Shown one piece after another: positions 18,524 through 26,521 of a DNA stretch of 64,000 nt; positions within the stretch are counted from its first letter, which is position 1; the number at the start of each line of letters is the position of its first letter. Both the position numbers and the translations under genes were made by a program. This DNA comes from an uncultured candidate division Zixibacteria bacterium (GTDB taxonomy: Bacteria; Zixibacteria; MSB-5A5; GN15; PGXB01). Location: positions 1 to 64,000 of the forward strand of contig CALAMC010000047.1 in assembly GCA_937925655.1 (NCBI GenBank), read 5' to 3'. The notes below the pieces were generated by a model. It saw nothing but the letters and a program-made list of their open reading frames with translations. It made no database searches and was not told where the DNA came from.

Positions 18524-19012
18524 TTAATCCTGAAAAATGTCATCCAGTTTATCACCGGCCGAAGCCGCGAATTCATCGGTCAAACCGGGACTACCGGATT
18601 GATTCCTGGCCTTTATGGCCGCAAAAGTGTTGGACAGCTCGGTTGCCGCTTCCTTGGCGTACAGGCGAACCATGCCGATGGTCGTGCGATCATCGAAGAT
18701 GACGGCCATGATGGAACGGTCTCCCACCAGCGACATATGGATATGGTCCTTCTTGCCCTGATGAAAGAGGACCGAAAATTCACATTCGCCGACCAGTCGC
18801 GCGATTTCCTTGGTCGAGGCAAAAGAACCGGCCAGAAGCGCCGCCAACGCCGTCGTGTCCAGAGAATGGGTGAAACCCTGACGGGTGATAAGGTGTCCGT
18901 CCTTGTCCACCAGCAAGGAGCATTTGGCCTCGGCCCCTTTCAACATGCGGGCTAAAATAGAGTCAATTTTCTCTATTTCTTCTTCATATATGATAAGGTT
19001 GTCATCACTCAC
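18524..19012 (-). CDS. Roadblock/LC7 domain protein
   Basis: This 162-residue protein has a roadblock/LC7 fold: IDSILARMLKGAEAKCSLLVDKDGHLITRQG, then ALAALLAGSFASTKEIARLVGE, then HMSLVGDRSIMAVIFDDRTTIGMVRLYAKEA. Such domains form dimers that act as GTPase-activating partners of MglA-like GTPases. A frame from GTG 19021 exists, but that codon overlaps the AAGGAGG ribosome site; the GTG at 19012, eight bases beyond it, is the better start. The C-terminal 35 residues are polar and probably disordered. It lies between mglA and pilB, so a link to pilus control is likely. Confidence 0.85.
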   Translation of the reverse strand: MSDDNLIIYEEEIEKIDSILARMLKGAEAKCSLLVDKDGHLITRQGFTHSLDTTALAALLAGSFASTKEIARLVGECEFSVLFHQGKKDHIHMSLVGDRSIMAVIFDDRTTIGMVRLYAKEAATELSNTFAAIKARNQSGSPGLTDEFAASAGDKLDDIFQD

Positions 19013-19028
19013 GGACGCCACCTCCTTT

Positions 19029-20198
19029 TTATTTGATTCCGAATAATTTTTTAAAGAATCCCCGTTTCTTCCTGATCACTCTCTCCGACGGGGCCATCAT
19101 CGGCGCCGACATGGAACTCTCCTGTTGCCGGCTGGCATTGTCGGGAACGTCCGCGACCGACGGCTCTGATTCCGCAGTATCGGGCTGAAAATCGGAAACC
19201 GTTATCCGCCGTTCCGGACGACTTGCTTTGCCGACCGAACCGGGGAACGGGCGATGGACACTTTCCGGCACTTGGGTTTCTTCAATGTCGGGATGTTTCT
19301 GCTTTATCGGCCCCGTTTCCTGTTCCGGACCGGAACCTATTTTATAATCCAGAGCGCTTTCATCCTTGATGACATTATGCTCGAACATGGAGCTGTCCGG
19401 CGGTCGGGGAACTTCGGTTTCCCGCGTTTCATCCGGACGATAAGCCTGTTCCCGCACCGGGGTCATTTCGGACCGGGGCAACGCGGCTTCTTGACGTGGC
19501 CGAACAACCCCGTCGGATGACGACGTACCGACGGCATCGGTTTGACTTTGTCCGGATGCGGCCGGCTGGCGGGCTCCGGCGGCAACGCTTACCGGCGCCG
19601 GTTTGGACGCTTTATTGCCTCCCTTGGCCTTTTCGAGAACCAGCTTGATGATCAGTTTGAGCGTGTCGAATACGCCTTCCCCGGTTACCGCCGAGGCTTC
19701 GAAAGTATGCCAGCCTTTGGGATTCAGACGGGCATTCAGCTCATCCACCGACAGGGCCCCGGGAAGGTCGCGCTTGTTGTACTGAATAACAACCGGAAGC
19801 TCGTCAATGTTATAGCCGTATTCGGCCAGATTTTCGCTCAAATTGGTCAACGATTCAATATTCTCATCCATCTTGTCCGGCTGACTGTCGGCGACAAAAA
19901 CCAGCCCGTCCACCCCCCGCAAAACCAGCTTCCGAGTGGCATTATAATAAACCTGCCCCGGAACCGTATACAGCTGGAATTTGGCCGCAAAGCCGTTAAT
20001 GGTACCGATATTTATCGGCAAAAAATCAAAATATAGCGTGCGATCTGCTTCGGTGGCCAGCGAGATCATCTTCCCCCGGCTATTTTGAGGGACCTTTTTA
20101 TGAACGTACAGCAAATTGGTGGTCTTGCCCGATAGACCGGGGCCATAATAGACGATCTTGCAGGCCACTTCCCTGGTGGCATAGTTTATCGAAACCAT
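19029..20198 (-). CDS. mglA: MglA-type small GTPase with long C-terminal extension
   Basis: MglA is a Ras-like GTPase that sets cell polarity and controls type IV pili and gliding. Residues 1-195 are a complete MglA: P-loop GPGLSGKT (19-26), the TVPGQ switch II (78-82) that replaces the usual DxxGQ, and NKRD (141-144). Known MglA proteins end about there, at roughly 195 residues. This one continues for about 190 residues of Pro/Glu/Ser-rich, apparently disordered sequence ending in RKKRGFFKKLFGIK, a basic-hydrophobic tail that could bind membrane or acidic lipids. The extension's role is unknown. It follows mglB by 28 bases with an AAAAGGA ribosome site. Confidence 0.93.
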   Translation of the reverse strand: MVSINYATREVACKIVYYGPGLSGKTTNLLYVHKKVPQNSRGKMISLATEADRTLYFDFLPINIGTINGFAAKFQLYTVPGQVYYNATRKLVLRGVDGLVFVADSQPDKMDENIESLTNLSENLAEYGYNIDELPVVIQYNKRDLPGALSVDELNARLNPKGWHTFEASAVTGEGVFDTLKLIIKLVLEKAKGGNKASKPAPVSVAAGARQPAASGQSQTDAVGTSSSDGVVRPRQEAALPRSEMTPVREQAYRPDETRETEVPRPPDSSMFEHNVIKDESALDYKIGSGPEQETGPIKQKHPDIEETQVPESVHRPFPGSVGKASRPERRITVSDFQPDTAESEPSVADVPDNASRQQESSMSAPMMAPSERVIRKKRGFFKKLFGIK

Positions 20199-20226
20199 AG
20201 CATCCTTTTCCGCTAAAAGCTAATTG

Positions 20227-20568
20227 TCATTTGGATTTGCCAATCTTGCTAATGGCATTTTTCATTTCCAGGCGGATAAGTCCTATGTTTACATCCTTCT
20301 CGGCCGTGACCACCAAAATTCCGATATTGGCGTCCGCGAAGAACAATTTCCCCGTATTGGCCTCGATGGTTATTTGCCTCAAGGCCGTCTGTTGCATCCG
20401 GTCCAGCGATTTCTGTATATTGCTGGTTATCGACGCGGCCAGAGCCCCGATAGTTTCGTCTTCAAATGACGTATTCAGATCCGAGGCAATAACGATACCG
20501 TCATTGCCGACCAGCATGGAACCTGTGATTCCACTGGTTTTGTTCAGTTCTTCAAGCACTTGGTACAT
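20227..20568 (-). CDS. mglB: MglB, roadblock GTPase-activating protein of MglA
   Basis: The 113-residue single roadblock/LC7 domain (YQVLEELNKTSGITGSMLVGNDGIVIAS..., then ALAASITSNIQKSLDRMQQ, then GILVVTAEKDVNIGLIRLEM) sits directly before mglA, the arrangement known for the MglB-MglA pair. In Myxococcus and Thermus, MglB dimers activate MglA GTP hydrolysis. Its start overlaps the end of the preceding gene by 17 bases, which suggests coupled translation. Length is near the family minimum. Confidence 0.9.
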   Translation of the reverse strand: MYQVLEELNKTSGITGSMLVGNDGIVIASDLNTSFEDETIGALAASITSNIQKSLDRMQQTALRQITIEANTGKLFFADANIGILVVTAEKDVNIGLIRLEMKNAISKIGKSK

Positions 20569-21523
20569 ATTTCTCCTCCGGGCGTGACGGCATTAATTCG
20601 CCATAACGTTCGGACACATATCTTCTGATTATATCCACGGCCTGCGTGACCCGTATACCCAACAGATCATCCATCTCCTGCTTTGACATCACCAGCAGAT
20701 AAAAATCGCAGGCCCGCGACAGTGACAGTTTTCTGTCGCCAAAGACGATATCGATACGGTCAGGCGAAACATCACCTTCCCATTTATTTAAAAGATTCAC
20801 ATTCTTTTCTTTTATCAGAAGGCTCAAGGGAGCGTATTCATCGGGGTCGATATCGCCGCGTTTGTATGCGGCCATTGTCAACCCTTCGTGGTCAACCACA
20901 ACGGCCAGTATAACGGCATGATGCTCTCCCAGATACTTGACGGCCCGCTCAAAACCGTTGGTATCATACCCCACGTGGAGATCCTGCCTTTCGGCCGGGT
21001 CGGAAAATCGACTCGATATCGATGATTCGCGCCCGGTATCGTAAGTGACGGATTTGGCCGGGTCCGATCTTTCACGGACGGTCGCGACCGGTGTTTTCTG
21101 GGCAACGGCCCGGGAACGAACCTTTCGCGCCGAAGCCGCGGCATCGGTTATTAAAGGACGAAGCGCAAACGGAGCGAAGATTATATGCATAAGTACGGCC
21201 GGCAAGTAGCGGGAAATCCCAAGAGTCAACGCGACCGATAGATTCATGGAATACATGAGTGAAATACAAAGCCCGAACAGGGTTCCCAGAGATATTCTCA
21301 AAACGAAGGTCAGACCGGCGTTGCGGAAAAGGTTGAGCCAGGAATCGGCCGCTTTTAAAAGGGTGAGAACCAGTACATAATAAACAATTTCAAAGATGGC
21401 ATAAACAATAATTCCCGAACCCAGGTCTATCCCCATTTTGGACGGAAATACCAGCAGGGAGCCGATCAAAAGAAGACCGGAAAATATGAAAAATTGTCCG
21501 AATTCTCGTTTTATAACTGCCAT
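20552..21523 (-). CDS. Membrane protein with C-terminal roadblock-like domain
   Basis: Not a named family. The N-terminal 125 residues contain four hydrophobic segments (about 10-28, 35-58, 70-92 and 95-118). A basic, polar linker of about 65 residues follows. Residues 190-300 (FERAVKYLGEHHAVILAVVVDHEGLTMA..., YAPLSLLIKEKN, FYLLVMSKQEMDDLLGIRVTQAVDIIRRYV) have the order of elements seen in roadblock/LC7 domains. I infer a membrane-tethered partner for the MglA/MglB module. It overlaps mglB and follows the TPR-roadblock gene by 15 bases, so these genes probably form one operon. Confidence 0.6.
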   Translation of the reverse strand: MAVIKREFGQFFIFSGLLLIGSLLVFPSKMGIDLGSGIIVYAIFEIVYYVLVLTLLKAADSWLNLFRNAGLTFVLRISLGTLFGLCISLMYSMNLSVALTLGISRYLPAVLMHIIFAPFALRPLITDAAASARKVRSRAVAQKTPVATVRERSDPAKSVTYDTGRESSISSRFSDPAERQDLHVGYDTNGFERAVKYLGEHHAVILAVVVDHEGLTMAAYKRGDIDPDEYAPLSLLIKEKNVNLLNKWEGDVSPDRIDIVFGDRKLSLSRACDFYLLVMSKQEMDDLLGIRVTQAVDIIRRYVSERYGELMPSRPEEKYVPSA

Positions 21524-21538
21524 AATTTAATCCCGTGA

Positions 21539-22408
21539 TTATAAATTCACGTTGCAGGTTTCCAATAATGACGTCAACTTAAGGCGTAGGGTTCCTAAAT
21601 TCACCCGCGTGTTGGCTTTTATCAACAACAGGTTTCGGCCAAACGGCAATAATTTGAGTACCAGGTCGTCGGCTTCTATAAGAACATCTTCATAGGCCCC
21701 AAAATTGGCCTCACCGATCTGTTCATTTATAATACGCTCTATCTCCCGGGCCAGGGCGCCAAATAAATCCGGTTCCTCCTGACAATTCCAATTGGACTCC
21801 GCCACCATACCTTCGTGATTAATAAGCATGACTCCATCGATTCCGGGTATATTGGCCAGTATATCAATCATGATCTTGGGCGATATTTCCCGAATCGGTT
21901 CCCTGGCTTCAACTTCCGACGATGGGGTCATTTCGGTTGTTTCAGGCTTTTCCGGTTTGGCCCCGGACCCCATAGTTTTATCTGCCTCCAAAGGCAGTTT
22001 TTGGGCTATTTCAAGCAACTTAATGACGTGCTTATTCTTCGGGTCCACCCGCCGCAGTTTGTCGAGGATTTTGGTGGCTTTGGAAAACTCACCTTTATAA
22101 ATATGTATCTCGGCCAGCAGAAGATCGGTGGCGTGGCTGTTCCCATCAATACTGACCGACTTTTCCACTTCCATCTGGGCCCAGTCATACAAACCTTTAT
22201 CAAGATTGATCTTGGCCATCACCATATGAGCCGAGCCATAATTCGGATGCACTTTCAGCCCATTCTGGCAGACCCTGAAGGCCTTGTCCAGTTCACCTTT
22301 TTTTCGATAGGCTTCCGCCAACGCCGCAAAAATCTGGGAATTGGGGCTTTCTTCCAGTATCTTATTACACTTGGCAATGCGATCGTCTAATTCGACAGAA
22401 TCCGGCAT
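21539..22408 (-). CDS. TPR protein with C-terminal roadblock/LC7 domain
   Basis: The protein of 289 residues has three or four TPR helical pairs in residues 15-140 (NSQIFAALAEAYRKKGELDKAFRVCQNGLKVHPN and following) and, after a polar linker, a roadblock domain in 180-285 (IMIDILANIPGIDGVMLINHEGMVAES..., ALAREIERIINEQ, NLLLIKANTRVNLGTLRLKLTSLL). The TPRs suggest a protein-docking surface joined to an MglA-binding or dimerising domain. It appears to be the first gene of the roadblock-mglBA-pil transcription unit, preceded by a candidate promoter. Confidence 0.8.
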   Translation of the reverse strand: MPDSVELDDRIAKCNKILEESPNSQIFAALAEAYRKKGELDKAFRVCQNGLKVHPNYGSAHMVMAKINLDKGLYDWAQMEVEKSVSIDGNSHATDLLLAEIHIYKGEFSKATKILDKLRRVDPKNKHVIKLLEIAQKLPLEADKTMGSGAKPEKPETTEMTPSSEVEAREPIREISPKIMIDILANIPGIDGVMLINHEGMVAESNWNCQEEPDLFGALAREIERIINEQIGEANFGAYEDVLIEADDLVLKLLPFGRNLLLIKANTRVNLGTLRLKLTSLLETCNVNL

Positions 22409-22455
22409 TATCCCTTCCTTAATTTATCAGCCAAGTCATGTAATATAAGCAAGTT

Positions 22456-22485
22456 ACTATAGGCCATAATTTATCAATTTGTAAA
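22456..22485 (-). promoter_or_regulatory. Candidate promoter of the TPR-roadblock/mglBA/pil operon
   Basis: On the minus strand TTTACA (22485-22480), 18 bases and TATAGT (22461-22456) lie about 50 bases before the TPR-roadblock gene. Each box has one mismatch. Confidence 0.55.
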
Positions 22486-22519
22486 TATAATCACCACTAA
22501 AACTTATGTCAATTATTTA

Positions 22520-22894
22520 TCAGCCCAAAATCCGCCGCGTTTGATATAACCCCATCAACCAGGTTACTGACATCAAAAGATAAAAGGCCGTTACCACGAA
22601 GCCGGGCAGGTTAATCAAAGCCACCTGCTGTCCCAATGTTACGATTTGAGCCAGAAGCAAAAAGCCAAAGCCCAAAACAAACATCTGCCAGCTTTTTGAC
22701 AGAAGGCCTCCGCGTACCAATGACAGAACTTTAAATGCCCATATCAGGCAAAGTGCCGAACACAATAGCACAATCAAAGTCACGATAGACACTGGTTCGT
22801 ATATGTTTTCCGTCCTGATGGCGGCTCGGGCCGGAACGGCCGTGGTTATGACTCCTCCCAGGCCGGCCGATATTATGCTTAAGGTCTTTTTCAT
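22520..22894 (-). CDS. Small membrane protein of unknown function
   Basis: The 124-residue protein has an N-terminal signal-like segment ending ARA and three further hydrophobic stretches (about 35-55, 70-90 and 95-115). No family was recognised. Its ATG overlaps the stop of the upstream DUF4388 gene by one base (TGATG), so the two are co-translated and probably work together. A GTG one codon earlier lies within that overlap and is less likely. Confidence 0.65.
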   Translation of the reverse strand: MKKTLSIISAGLGGVITTAVPARAAIRTENIYEPVSIVTLIVLLCSALCLIWAFKVLSLVRGGLLSKSWQMFVLGFGFLLLAQIVTLGQQVALINLPGFVVTAFYLLMSVTWLMGLYQTRRILG

Positions 22895-24102
22895 CACGAG
22901 GCACCTTTCACCAGTTTTATAACCCGGTCGGCTTTCTTAACCGAGTTTAACAGATTTTCATCGATATGATATCGTTTGACCAGTTCGCGGCGAAGGGCCA
23001 GCGGTTCCGATATCTCCTTGCGGATTTTCCCCACCGTCTGGCGATAAATGCCTTCGCCCAGAAAATAGAAAACGTACTCGAGCTGATTGGTCAGCATATT
23101 CTCCAGAGCGTTCATGACAGTATGCATCCTGACCGGGGCCGGAATTTTAATAATCTCGGCGTAAAATTTATCGAAAGTGGGGCCGGCGTTGTACGACGGG
23201 TCGAAACCCGGGAAATACATCATGATGCCGCTGCGGAAACTCGCCATATACTCGTTGAACATGGGATTGGAATCCCCGACAATTTCCGCGACCATAGTCC
23301 GGATGCGATAGACGCAATTATTATAAAGCGTGAACAGCACTGATAAGATGATTTCTTCTTCGTTTTCCACCATAACGTCGCTGGTTGTCGCCCGCCCGGC
23401 CGATTCCACTAGTCCCGACATGATCAGCTTATAAATGGAACGGTAGGTGACAAACTCGCCGACCGGGGATACCTCAATCAGATCGGGAAGTGTCCTTTGG
23501 CCGTTGATATACGGCAGAATCTTGAATTCATCCATCGACAACGTGATTTCCTCGCGACGCCCCTTGATGACCGGGGTCACCCGCAGCAAAATGTCATCCG
23601 GCGGCAGGACTTTCTGAATTTCGAGCCATTCGTCGATGCGGCGCGTGCCTTCCATAATCACGTTCATGGTAGTCAATTCAAGAGGTATCTGCATTCTTTT
23701 AGGCTCGGCCCCCTCGACAAATTTAAATTCGCCCTCTTCCCAAGAAAACAGATTATAAACGATTTCTTCTATCTGGATTTTAAGACAATCCATAACTTCT
23801 TCTTTTTCGAATAAATTCATGTCGACCAAAGTCGTCCCCAACTGCCTCCCCGTCTGCTTATGCAGGGCAATGGCCTTATCCAGATCTACTTTGGATATCT
23901 TGCCCAGCTTCAATAGCAGATTACCCAGGAGATCTTCCGATGAATTTATGGAAGAAGCGTAGATAATATCTCCGTTCCGAAAAGCAATTTCCTTTTGCCG
24001 GGTGGACGTCGAAACATAGAGTATACCTGTCTTTTTGCCCGTCGCCAGCAACTGCAGTATATCCGGAAACGATACTGTCTTAAGGTTTCCCGTAAGGCTC
24101 AT
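22894..24102 (-). CDS. DUF4388 (PATAN-like) domain protein
   Basis: The protein of 402 residues starts with MSLTGNLKTVSFPDILQLLATGKKTGILYVS and FRNGDIIYASS, the signature of the DUF4388/PATAN domain found with two-component and polarity proteins. A GspE/MshEN-like helical stretch follows (LGNLLLKLGKISKVDLDKAIALHKQTGRQLGTTLVDMNLFEKEEV, about 80-125), and the last 150 residues are helical with no clear match. Neighbouring genes point to a role in the pilus/polarity module. It heads a two-gene unit with the small membrane protein. Confidence 0.75.
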   Translation of the reverse strand: MSLTGNLKTVSFPDILQLLATGKKTGILYVSTSTRQKEIAFRNGDIIYASSINSSEDLLGNLLLKLGKISKVDLDKAIALHKQTGRQLGTTLVDMNLFEKEEVMDCLKIQIEEIVYNLFSWEEGEFKFVEGAEPKRMQIPLELTTMNVIMEGTRRIDEWLEIQKVLPPDDILLRVTPVIKGRREEITLSMDEFKILPYINGQRTLPDLIEVSPVGEFVTYRSIYKLIMSGLVESAGRATTSDVMVENEEEIILSVLFTLYNNCVYRIRTMVAEIVGDSNPMFNEYMASFRSGIMMYFPGFDPSYNAGPTFDKFYAEIIKIPAPVRMHTVMNALENMLTNQLEYVFYFLGEGIYRQTVGKIRKEISEPLALRRELVKRYHIDENLLNSVKKADRVIKLVKGAS

Positions 24103-24221
24103 ACGACATAAACCACTTTAAATGGTTAGGATTTCGGCAAACCGCCATAATCATATTGTTTCTTTTATCTTATCGGGATTTTGACAGGCAATCTTAACCG
24201 GCGAAATACTGCCCGGGCCAT

Positions 24222-26507
24222 TCATTTTACCCGAAATCTGCCATCGCGCATAACTATCGATGCGGCACCGACTTGCGACAGAATTACAGATTTTCCGAAA
24301 GTATCACCGGGAATGGTGGTTTGCGATTGGGAACGGTGGTCCGACAAGTCCAGACGGTTGGAAATCACCGCATAATCGCCTTTATTGGTAACACTTTCCA
24401 TAAGCCGCAAATGTTTGGCGGTTGTTTTCGGCACAACCAGGCAACATGATTTCCACCCGCCATCAGTCTTGAATATCCCCTCCAACCGCGAAAATTCGTC
24501 ATCGGCAAAAACAACATGTGACCGACCCGCATTTAATATGGCCAATCCGGACGCCAGAAACACCGAAAAATCATCGTCCCGAAGTGGATGCTCCCGATTG
24601 TCGAGAAAAACAAAGGTTCCGGAATCCGCAGGTAACGACATTTCATGAACAAGATCCCGGGCCAGACCGGCATATATCCTCGGCATATATAAACGCCCGC
24701 TGTTTGACAGCCTTGACGACAACAGGCCTTCCCGAATGGTTGCATAGTTTCCCGATATTACCACCGTTTCAAAGTCCGTTATTCCCCAATTATCCAGAAG
24801 CGGCTGAATGATTTTTTCGGTGTATGTGTAATCCTTTAAACTTAGGTCCGCCATGATTACCAGCGCCGGGACCGTTTGACTGATGGCGATATATCCCGAT
24901 GATACGGACAGGACAGTGATCTCGTTTTCGTCGCGACTGTCAAGCAGACCCACCGTGGTCAGCCCGATCGTCGAAAGGACTATGGCGAAGACAAAGCATC
25001 TTCGGGCTCGCAATGAACTTATAGCCAGCGCGGCCAATATCACCAATGCGAAATACACCAGGAGCGTTCCCGCCGATGGCATAAATCCACGGTGCAGCGA
25101 CCAGCTGATCGAATTGAAAAACGCCAGGAGCTCAATAACCAACAGCAATAACGGATTCAACAGCGACCCGACCAGCGTTGCCAATACCGGTATCACCAGT
25201 GCCGCAAACAACAGAATAATTTCGCCGACAACGGTAACACTCACCAGCGGCACGATTACCATATTGGATAGAAACGAAATCACGGGCAGACGATTGAAAT
25301 AATATGCCGACAACGGCAACGATACAATTTGCGCGACCAGGCAGACCATGAAGGGAAAAGCAATGTACCTGTACAGTCGACTGCGATGAACCGGCCGAAA
25401 CATGGAAGAAAAACGCGGCATTATGAATATCAACCCCCAGGCCGTAGCGAATGACAGCTGAAAACCGATGTCATACAATTGTACCGGTTCGACCAGCAGA
25501 ATAATCAACGCTGCGGCGGCAATGATATTATTATAATCTATCCGCCGCTGGAAACACCGGCCCAATAACACCAGCGCCGCCATGAGCGCCGCCCTTACCA
25601 CCGAAGGCTGATTATACGATAAAAACGAAAATATTAAGATGATAACCAACAGGAAAACAGTGCGTCCGGTTCTTCTCATCGGCGCGGCCCTGAGCAACAG
25701 CAGAAAAACCAGGATGACCAGTCCGACATTCGAGCCGGAGACGGCCAGAAGGTGCAAAGTCCCCGTATCCCGGAATAATTCATAAATATCGGGCCCAATA
25801 TGCCGGGTTTCCCCGATTAAAAAACCGGAGGCCAGAGCCGCCGGGTCGTTACCGAGATTCTCGTTGAAAACCCCGAGAATCTGCCGCCTCAAATATTCAA
25901 TCGCCGAATGAAGACTGCCCTTTCCCGCCGGGTCAACCCTGATCCCATACTGATGCGGCAGATAGAGCACGGCAAAAACTGAACGCAGGTTCAAATAGCG
26001 CCGATAGTCGAAGCCGTTCGGATTCGGACCACCCCGGATCGGGTACAACCGGCCCGAGACTATCACCCGGTCGCCGTACTGGACGAAATTGGACCCGCTG
26101 CCGACATGAATCAATATTCTTCCCGCCACGCGGGTCATTGTCCCGCCCATCTCCAGTGAATCCACCCGGGCGAATATATCGGAGTATTTATCTTTGACCA
26201 CCGGCCAGTCGTCAACCGTGGCGTATATGATATATTTTGATTGGCCATCGGCATAATGGACAACATGGCCGGGCGGGAATGTCTTCATGGCGTAGGAGTA
26301 TGAAAAGCCGGAGAAAAATAATAGAGTCATGATTGCCAATCCGGCTGTGGCGGCGTTTTTCTGCCGGGCCCAGAACCATAGGGCAATAACCAGACTCACT
26401 ATGGCCATCATTAGCCAGAGCCAGGCCGGAAATGATGAGTTATCCGACAGTACAATCCCGGCTACAACTGCAGCTAAAGCCGCCACCGCCGGAAATTTTC
26501 TGATCAT
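24222..26507 (-). CDS. comEC: ComEC/Rec2-family DNA-uptake channel, degenerate C-terminal domain
   Basis: ComEC forms the inner-membrane channel for transforming DNA. The 761-residue protein has an N-terminal DUF4131-like region with an OB-like segment (GDRVIVSGRLYPIRGGPNPNGFDYRRY near 135-165), the polytopic competence domain (about 215-505, with GFLIGET and LLAVSGSNVGL), and a C-terminal domain aligned with the metallo-beta-lactamase module. There the usual HxHxDH motif is replaced by ISGNYATIREG near residue 580 and the DVGQGD motif by SVSSGY near 530, so metal-dependent nuclease activity is unlikely from this domain. It follows murJ by 14 bases. Confidence 0.88.
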   Translation of the reverse strand: MIRKFPAVAALAAVVAGIVLSDNSSFPAWLWLMMAIVSLVIALWFWARQKNAATAGLAIMTLLFFSGFSYSYAMKTFPPGHVVHYADGQSKYIIYATVDDWPVVKDKYSDIFARVDSLEMGGTMTRVAGRILIHVGSGSNFVQYGDRVIVSGRLYPIRGGPNPNGFDYRRYLNLRSVFAVLYLPHQYGIRVDPAGKGSLHSAIEYLRRQILGVFNENLGNDPAALASGFLIGETRHIGPDIYELFRDTGTLHLLAVSGSNVGLVILVFLLLLRAAPMRRTGRTVFLLVIILIFSFLSYNQPSVVRAALMAALVLLGRCFQRRIDYNNIIAAAALIILLVEPVQLYDIGFQLSFATAWGLIFIMPRFSSMFRPVHRSRLYRYIAFPFMVCLVAQIVSLPLSAYYFNRLPVISFLSNMVIVPLVSVTVVGEIILLFAALVIPVLATLVGSLLNPLLLLVIELLAFFNSISWSLHRGFMPSAGTLLVYFALVILAALAISSLRARRCFVFAIVLSTIGLTTVGLLDSRDENEITVLSVSSGYIAISQTVPALVIMADLSLKDYTYTEKIIQPLLDNWGITDFETVVISGNYATIREGLLSSRLSNSGRLYMPRIYAGLARDLVHEMSLPADSGTFVFLDNREHPLRDDDFSVFLASGLAILNAGRSHVVFADDEFSRLEGIFKTDGGWKSCCLVVPKTTAKHLRLMESVTNKGDYAVISNRLDLSDHRSQSQTTIPGDTFGKSVILSQVGAASIVMRDGRFRVK

Positions 26508-26521
26508 TATCGTTTCTCAAC

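Noticed and set aside
24181..24186. Plus-strand TTGACA
   Set aside because: No -10 box at the right distance and no plus-strand gene downstream.
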